Positions 58,114 to 64,000 of a stretch of DNA of 64,000 nt are shown here, piece by piece. The notes beneath the pieces were generated by a model. It was not told where the DNA came from. It saw only the letters and a list, made by a program, of their open reading frames with translations, and made no database searches. The translations under genes and the position numbers were made by a program. Positions within the stretch are counted from its first letter, which is position 1. Each line of letters opens with the position of its first letter. The DNA comes from Asparagopsis taxiformis (Eukaryota; Rhodophyta; Florideophyceae; Bonnemaisoniales; Bonnemaisoniaceae). The stretch covers positions 124,001-188,000 of the forward strand of contig JALQPE010002354.1 in assembly GCA_030407315.1 (NCBI GenBank), written 5' to 3'.

Positions 58114-59190
58114 GTGTTGAGTTCCATGATAAGTAAGTCAGTGAACCTTTTACGAGTTCAAAATTTGTAAAGTTGCATTCCAGTCAGATTTCATTCCTCC
58201 CAATCAATCTGCATTTCGGGAGTAGTACTTTCGGCACACCTGGCAATCACATGGTCATCAGAGAGATGAGAAACTATATGGAAGTGATATATGGAATAGA
58301 AAGCCGGGCCAATGGTGTCGTTTATCTGTCTAGAAAATATCAATATTTGACAACAGATATTTTGTCCTATCCTTCGCATAACCAATAGAAACGTTTTTCA
58401 CATAGACTGCATTGAGTGACCATAATTGGTGGGCTTAGGGCCCAAAATTTTTTGATATTCCGGTGGCAATTTTGAAGGGTATAGTCTCGCGAGGTTACAT
58501 TCAAATGGAAATAATCGTCCCGAGATGATGTGTCAGAATGCTCAAGCTAATCTTAGAACATGAAACCTATGCATCAAATATCAATATTCGCGGATAGGTA
58601 TCAATCTTGTCCAACTTGGAGGATGTATTCACCTCCCGTGTCACATTTTCCGGTCCGCATAGTCGACAGAAAAATAGTTCCAATTAATTCCGAACGTCTC
58701 TTTTGGGCTGGAAGCTTCTGAACAGAAAGTCATTCTGATGATATAACCAGAACACAGTTCTTTTTCACCTAAACTTTATGGAGAGTACATATGGGATTTT
58801 AATAGCTTCGCAACGGTTACTGGGTCTAAACCGTTCTGGTCATTTTTGGGCGGGACGCTTCGAGACAGAACAAGGTTCTGATGCGAGAACCAGAACACAG
58901 TTCAGTGTTACTTAAATTTCTTGCAATCTACAAAGGGAATTTGGATAGTCTCGTAGTGTTTTTGGGCTCGGGAAGAAGTTGTGCACCTTTCTGTACAAGT
59001 GTAAAGGTTTTTGGAAAGTTTACAGAACATTAAAAATTTTAAGTTCGTATCAAATATCAATTGTGTTGCTGGAAGCTTCCAGCCAGAGCGACGTTATGAT
59101 ACAAATTTCAGAACATCGTTCTGTTTTTATTTAATTGCGTTGTAGCTGCTACTCTACGTTGGCGAAATGTGATGGGTTGTCAGAAACACC
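58114..59190. repeat. Intergenic stretch with degenerate direct repeats
   Basis: From ~58650 to 59140, three degenerate segments (~150-200 bp apart) share a GGGCTGGAAGCTTC-like start, an AGAACA-rich middle and an ACAGTTCT-type end. No gene is seen. It separates the ParB-methyltransferase gene from the divergent transposase derivative. Confidence 0.55.
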
Positions 59191-60273
59191 ATGGAAGGTA
59201 CAGTGAAACGGAAGACTCTAGCGAGAAAGTCTCCTCGCACATCCCCGGTCGTCAAGGATGGATCCATGGAAGGTACAGTGAAACGGAAGACTCTAGCGAA
59301 AAAGTCTCCTCGCACATCCCCGGTCGTCAATATCCGTTCTACGGTAGGGAGGAAAGCGCCACGTTCAGCCAACTCTGGCTCCTCCCGCTCTGGGAAACGC
59401 ATCCAAGAAGCTCAGGCTAGCGGCCTAAAGGCGAAGAGGGTTACCAAAGCCATTGAAATTGAGAAAAGGGTAAATGACAAGGAGCTAAAAAATTTAACCT
59501 GCTGTAAGGATTTCTGCTTCAAGCATGTTGATGGAAAAAAGCTCTGTGAAGACCTGAAAAGAGTTGCGAAAATGAACAAAGCGGAGCGGCGTTTATTTCT
59601 GGAATCACTGTTCGTGAAGGATTTCAAGTGTTACAAATATGGCACAATACGAGTTTGTTATGTGTTTCTAATGTCTACGTTCCTTTATTCAAGAGATATT
59701 CTATGGAAGACTAAGAGGATATTGTCAGGTAACAACGTAGAAGAACAGCAGGGCGATGAACAAGACAATATATCTGAGCAGTGCATTGATTTCGGAGATG
59801 GTGGTGGCGATGGATGCGGTGATAATGGTAGTAATGGTTCCGATGAAGACGATTGTGTCGAACGTGGTGATGGTGGTGGCGATGGATGCGGTGATAATGG
59901 TATTAATGGTTCCGATGAAGACGATTGTGTCGAACGTGGTGATAGTGATGAAAAATATGCAACCAATTCATTTGTTATTATCAAAGGAGACGGTTGTACA
60001 TCTGAGGAGCCTTTCTGGCTTGGCAAGATTCTCTCAACGAAGAAAGATCGAGAAGGCAACGTCTCCCACTTCAAATTGCACTGGTACAAGAAGTGTGCAG
60101 GTCATGCACTAACCTGCAAGTACCAACCTTGTGTGCTACCAAAGACTGGTCGTGCTTGGACAGATTCAGTTAGTGTAAGTTCTGCTATTCTAGATGTACC
60201 TTATCTTCGAGGAGGAGTGCTAGATACATTTACTTTCGAAACACTTCGACGTCAACTAGATCTATGGGAGTAG
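59191..60273 (+). CDS. Internally deleted transposase derivative (Cys cluster plus BAH/Tudor-like domain)
   Basis: 360 aa from ATG at 59191. Residues ~1-50 contain a 75-bp direct duplication (starts at 59191 and 59266). Residues ~105-175 (CCKDFCF ... GTIRVCYVFLMSTFLYSR) match the N-terminal region of the 52.8-54.9 kb transposase. An acidic DGGGDGCGDNG segment is duplicated with a 72-bp period (59794-59865, 59866-59937). Residues ~260-360 (GDGCTSEEPFWLGKI ... WYKK) match the C-terminal BAH/Tudor-like region of the same protein. The DDE core between them is absent, so it cannot catalyse transposition. It could be a binding-only repressor or a non-autonomous relic. The frame is intact. Confidence 0.7.
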   Translation: MEGTVKRKTLARKSPRTSPVVKDGSMEGTVKRKTLAKKSPRTSPVVNIRSTVGRKAPRSANSGSSRSGKRIQEAQASGLKAKRVTKAIEIEKRVNDKELKNLTCCKDFCFKHVDGKKLCEDLKRVAKMNKAERRLFLESLFVKDFKCYKYGTIRVCYVFLMSTFLYSRDILWKTKRILSGNNVEEQQGDEQDNISEQCIDFGDGGGDGCGDNGSNGSDEDDCVERGDGGGDGCGDNGINGSDEDDCVERGDSDEKYATNSFVIIKGDGCTSEEPFWLGKILSTKKDREGNVSHFKLHWYKKCAGHALTCKYQPCVLPKTGRAWTDSVSVSSAILDVPYLRGGVLDTFTFETLRRQLDLWE

Positions 60274-60336
60274 AAACATAAATGTCAGCAACCATTTTAC
60301 TCTTCCTTCATGCTAGTGAATAGCGACGACAGGAGG

Positions 60337-60558
60337 TTATCTGCTGATAAGCGTTTTTACAGCTCTTACAGTGAATTCCATCTCCGAATCGTCCGCCGTG
60401 AATGAGAATAGCTTGGGACCAAACCCAATAGAAAAGTTCTTCACCCGACTCCCCTGTAGTCTAGCGGCTAGATAATGACCGCTTTCGTGAATGAAAATGA
60501 TAAATCCGAGCAGGAAGATGCCGGCACTCGTGCTTCGCTGCCGGTTGTCGAGCGCCAT
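60337..60558 (-). CDS. M50 (site-2) metalloprotease, 5' part only
   Basis: 73 aa from ATG at 60556-60558. A hydrophobic segment is followed by the zinc-binding HExxH motif ([12 protein letters not shown]) and then [16 protein letters not shown] and a partial EFTVRA block. This is the start of RseP/EGY-type intramembrane proteases, here of plastid/cyanobacterial style. Family members are several hundred residues long and need a second Asp-containing motif that is absent. The match ends at ...VRA, where GTAAAAACG could be a 5' splice site, but downstream lies the transposase derivative. So either the gene was cut by insertion or a long intron holds it. Confidence 0.7.
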   Translation of the reverse strand: MALDNRQRSTSAGIFLLGFIIFIHESGHYLAARLQGSRVKNFSIGFGPKLFSFTADDSEMEFTVRAVKTLISR

Positions 60559-60579
60559 TCACCGCAAGGTTAGAATGTT

Positions 60580-60786
60580 GTGAAACAGAGCGCGATGGAT
60601 ACGACCAACGGAGATTCTACAACTGCGAGAAGGAGACGCCAGCCAAGTGAGCGCCACTCCAAAGCCCATGCCGAGAGTCGTCATGATGATCCAGATCATT
60701 TCGTCATGTTCCTTATAGTCACTCTTCTGCTCGGCTTAGTGGCCTACCTCATTTATTATCTGCTGGGCTTGCGAAAAAGCGTGTAG
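60580..60786 (+). CDS. Small tail-anchored membrane protein
   Basis: 68 aa (or 63 from the second ATG at 60595). The N-terminal half is polar and rich in R, S and H; a single ~22-residue hydrophobic segment (FVMFLIVTLLLGLVAYLIYY) sits near the C-terminus, followed by LRKSV. Size and layout recall RAMP4/SERP1-type ER proteins, but identity is too low to name it. It is divergent from the M50 gene with only 21 bp between start codons. Confidence 0.5.
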   Translation: MKQSAMDTTNGDSTTARRRRQPSERHSKAHAESRHDDPDHFVMFLIVTLLLGLVAYLIYYLLGLRKSV

Positions 60787-61297
60787 TGCAGTAGTCCAAT
60801 TAAACGAAAACCAAATGTGTGCGTCACAATTGTGAACGAAATCATGTGAGATTCGTATCACTCGTAGATGCACTGCAAGCCGGTTTGAGAACTTGCCAAG
60901 CGCATTTGATTGGCATTGCAGTCGTCGTTTTTAAAGGGTGTGCGAATGAATCGCGACAACGACAATAGAGACCTTTTCCCCCGTAGCGACGGGCGGAAAC
61001 AAGTTGAAAAGTTGTGCTCGCAACATGTGCAAAGAAACAGTTGAATCTATCCTGCAATGCCCAGAAATTAATTCCATTATTCCAGCAATCGCTGCTTAAT
61101 TCAATACTGTAATGCTCAGATTCAAAACTTCAAATGGGTCGGCGCAACGAGCGCCAATTTTTGGTCAGCGCTGAACTCTGTCACTCGCTTTCGCCTGCAT
61201 CTATCCCAGCACTCATATGCGGCTCTCTGTGCTTGTTTCTATACCGTGCGCTTCATCACTCATCTCACACCTGACGTACCCAACTTCTTAAACACAC
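60787..61297. other. Intergenic region upstream of TOG gene
   Basis: 510 bp with no repeat or gene recognised; probably the promoter of the XMAP215-like gene. Confidence 0.4.
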
Positions 61298-64000
61298 ATG
61301 AAACCGGACGTTGATCCCGTTGCAGAAGCTGCAAAGCTACCGCTCTCTGAACGTACCTCGCACAAAAACTGGAAGGTTAGAGAAGCCGCCTACCGCGAAC
61401 TCACTGACAAATTCAATGTCGCTCCAGAGGACAGCAAGATTTACACAGACTTTGTGGCTGCACTTCCAAAAATTGCTCGCGACGCAAATGCCCCCGCTCA
61501 GCTCATTGGCTTCGAAGCTATTGCAAAGTTTGCGGATACCGCTCCTCCGCCGCTAGTCAAGCGAGTCGCCACAGACGTTGTCATGGGCATCGTAGACAAA
61601 GGTTTGGCTGGTCGGCCTCTTAATAAGAGCAAAGTAATTGATGCGTTTTTAATGTTTGTTGGCGCAGACGCGGGTGATGTGGCGGTGGAAACCATGGCTG
61701 CTAACGGTTTCAAGCACAGAACCCCCAAAGTTGTTTCCGCTTCTGTGGACAGCATCTTACAAGCTCTTTCGACGTATGGAAGCTCCGCAGTACCTATTCT
61801 TGCGATTACAACAAAACTCCCCCCACTTTTCGGACATTCTCAGGAAACGGTTCGTAACGCTGCTAAAGCACTGGTCATCGAATTGCACCGTTGGATAGGC
61901 GACAAAGATAAAGTCGTCGTGAAGAACGCGAAAGAGGTCACTGTCGAAGAGGTCGAAGCCGCCTTCGAAGCCAACGCGAAAAATCGAAAACCTAAACCCA
62001 AGAAACTAACTCGCGCTATGGAGTAGCGTGTTCGTGCCAGCGCACAAGAGGGCGGTGGTAGCGATGAAGACGATGGATTCGGCGACGGAATCGCCGAAGA
62101 AGAGGAAATTGATCTTGCAGAGGAAATCGACCTTCTTGAAAAACTCAGCAAAGTCAAGATTGAGATTGAAGAAGAGGTCACCAAAGATTGGTACTTTGCG
62201 CTCGATTCGAAAAAGTGGAGTGCTCGTAAACTAGCACTGGACGCTGCGATCAGTATCATTGGTGATGCCAGACTAGTCCCTGGGACCCACCAAGAAATCT
62301 TTGTTCGCCTTCGAAAGATACTTACAAAGGACTCCAACGTCAACGTTGTTGCTTCGGCCGCAAAGCTTATCCGAGCCATGTGTTACGGACTCAAGAAAGC
62401 TTTTCCGAGCGGTGCTTCAAAGGGACTTAGCGTGGATCTATTTGGTACACTGAAAGAGAAGAATCGAATCCTTGTAGATGCTGTGTTTGCAGCTCTTGAC
62501 GCTCTGCACGAAAAGAAATGCTTGCTCATCGTGAAGTTTTTGGATGAAATCACCACTGCCGCATCACACAAAGTTCCAAAAGCTCGTAGTGAACTTTTGA
62601 AGTGGGTTGGACGATGTATTAGAACTGGCATGGCTCCTGTCGACTTGAAGGGTAATCCCCTGAAATGTTTTGGTAACATGTTTGTCAAAGCAACTGACGA
62701 TTAATCTCCAGAGGTTCGTGAGGCTGCGCTTGCTGGTTTAGCTTCGCTACAGAAACTGTTGGGTGACCGAAATGTCGCTGCTTTCATGGAGAAGCTCGAC
62801 AAGAAACGAAAAGACAAAGTTGCTACAATAGTTGCAGATTTACCTGAACCTAAGAAAGTTTCGTCTTCGAAAGCCCCTACTGCGCAGTCATCCGTAACAA
62901 CCCGTTCCAAAGCAGCGAAGCAGGCAGCTGAAGCAAAAGCAGCAAAGGCTGCTGCTGCAAAGAAGCTATCCTCAGCACCAAAACGCGCGAAACCTCTACC
63001 CCCTAAGAAACCAGTTATCGAGGAAAGTGATGATGAGGGTGAGATATCCCTCAAATCTGATGATATTCTTAGTATAGCTGAAGAGCGCTTTGAGGGTTTC
63101 CAGCCCGATCAATGGAGTGGAAAGAGCTTCAAGGGTCGAGTTGCTGCAGTATCTACGGTCACCAGCGTTCTAGAGCCGAAAGAGACATTCACAGATGAAG
63201 ACATAGCTATTTGCCTTGCTCTCTTAGCTTGTGAACCAGGCCTCAACGACAGTAATTTCATGGCGTTAGAACCAAAGCTTGAACTTTTCGGTATGGTTGC
63301 CACAAAATGTACTTCCCACTTGCCCCGCAAAACTCTCAAGCCGTTGTTGCTTATTGCTGTTGAGAAGATTGGGGATATCAAATGTGCGAAGATAGCAAGC
63401 GCAATAATGATTTCATTTGCGGAGCCACGAGTGCGCGTTACCTTTTTGAAATCTTGTCCCAAGCAATTCAAGAAACAAAGAATAGTAGAGCAGTCGTTGG
63501 AATTCTGAAATTTGGTTCTTCTCTTGTCGAGGACTTTAGCGTTCCGGCTGTTCCTGGAAAAACGAGCGCAAAACTAACTTCAATCTCTATAGGGTTCGCC
63601 GCACCAGCAGCGAGAACCGCGGCCTTGGCCTTAGGTTGCAAAACAGCTTTACGATATGGAGCTGAGAAATTCAGGAAGCTACTGGAAGAAGCTGAAACCC
63701 CGCAAGAATCATTAGAACTGTTTGATACAGAAATGCAGAAGTACACCCGTGATCCAGATCCTCCCACTAGGAAAAAGCGATTTGGTGTCTCACAGAATCC
63801 TTCACCAGCAGTCGAAGAAGTTCCGGAAGAACCCGAACCTCCCATGGAAACCGTGAAGGCCGAACGTATGCCACCGAAGGTGGGTACTCCTATTCATAAA
63901 CCTTCAAAGATTATCCCAGAACAACCTCGTGATGGACCACCAGAACACATTCCTTAGGAAACCCATGAACATCCTCCTGAAGAACATGAAGAAGAATCAC
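61298..64000 (+). pseudogene. XMAP215/MOR1-type TOG-domain protein with in-frame stops (runs off window)
   Basis: From ATG at 61298, residues ~10-230 form a first TOG domain: SHKNWKVREAAYREL, DANAPAQLIGFEAIAKFAD, GLAGRPLNKSKVIDAFLMF. A second TOG domain follows (KDWYFALDSKKWSARKLALD, then KVPKARSELLKWVGRCI), a K/A/S-rich linker and further HEAT-like sequence (KKTLKPLLLIAVEKIGDIK). The family binds tubulin and speeds microtubule growth. Three in-frame stops interrupt otherwise good homology: TAG 62024-62026, TAA 62702-62704, TAG 63955-63957. A one-base deletion near 63.42 kb shifts the frame. Coding quality continues after every lesion to the window end. Most likely a young pseudogene or a second copy; reassigned stops are a less likely reading because neighbours end on all three stop codons. 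Confidence 0.7.

Noticed and set aside
61298..64000. Alternative nuclear code with TAA/TAG read as glutamine
   Set aside because: Other genes here end properly on TAA, TAG or TGA with loss of coding quality after them, and the peroxidase remnant shows TAG replacing tryptophan. Not excluded, but not favoured.

Overview
The window looks like nuclear DNA of a multicellular red alga. A vanadium bromoperoxidase remnant (23.4-25.0 kb) of the red-algal type, a plastid-type M50 protease start, an intron-poor XMAP215/TOG gene, a Ty1-copia retroelement and dense transposon content all point that way. This is inference from gene content; no rRNA or organelle marker is present.

Layout. 1-15.0 kb is transposon unit 1: the C-terminal end of a Plavaka/CMC-like transposase (1-570), a two-frame coiled-coil protein (648-2931), a SET-domain protein and a beta-class DNA methyltransferase joined by a possible -1 frameshift (3592-6794), and a ParB-like/2OG-dioxygenase fusion (9865-13815). 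Eight copies of a ~195-bp palindrome-rich repeat lie between these genes. 15.0-16.4 kb is a G-rich dispersed repeat. 16.4-20.9 kb holds two unrecognised genes. 21.4-25.0 kb holds two decayed genes, one the bromoperoxidase. 25.6-33.1 kb is unit 2, a ParB-like/2OG paralogue with lost catalytic residues, divergent from a Plavaka/CMC-like transposase. 34.5-35.0 kb is repeat debris. 35.0-45.3 kb is an inverted, nearly identical second copy of unit 1 (609-11317), truncated in the ParB gene. 45.3-49.8 kb is a 5'-truncated, broken copia element whose 3' LTR abuts the end of the inverted arm. 49.8-52.2 kb is repeats. 52.3-58.1 kb is unit 3: a DUF7869-type DDE transposase with a C-terminal BAH/Tudor-like domain, and a ParB-like/DNA methyltransferase fusion. 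59.2-60.3 kb is a deletion derivative of such a transposase. 60.3-64.0 kb is host sequence: a cut-off M50 protease, a small tail-anchored protein, and an XMAP215-like gene with in-frame stops.

How the genes may work together. Three separate transposon units each pair a DDE transposase with a ParB/sulfiredoxin-like domain and a nucleic-acid or chromatin modifying domain (N6A/N4C-type methyltransferase, 2OG-Fe(II) oxygenase, SET). I infer a family of large eukaryotic DNA transposons that carry their own DNA and chromatin modification kit, perhaps acting at the palindromic repeats. At four gene junctions in these units the reading frame changes at or near a run of exactly six A. This may mean that frameshifting or transcript slippage produces fused proteins.
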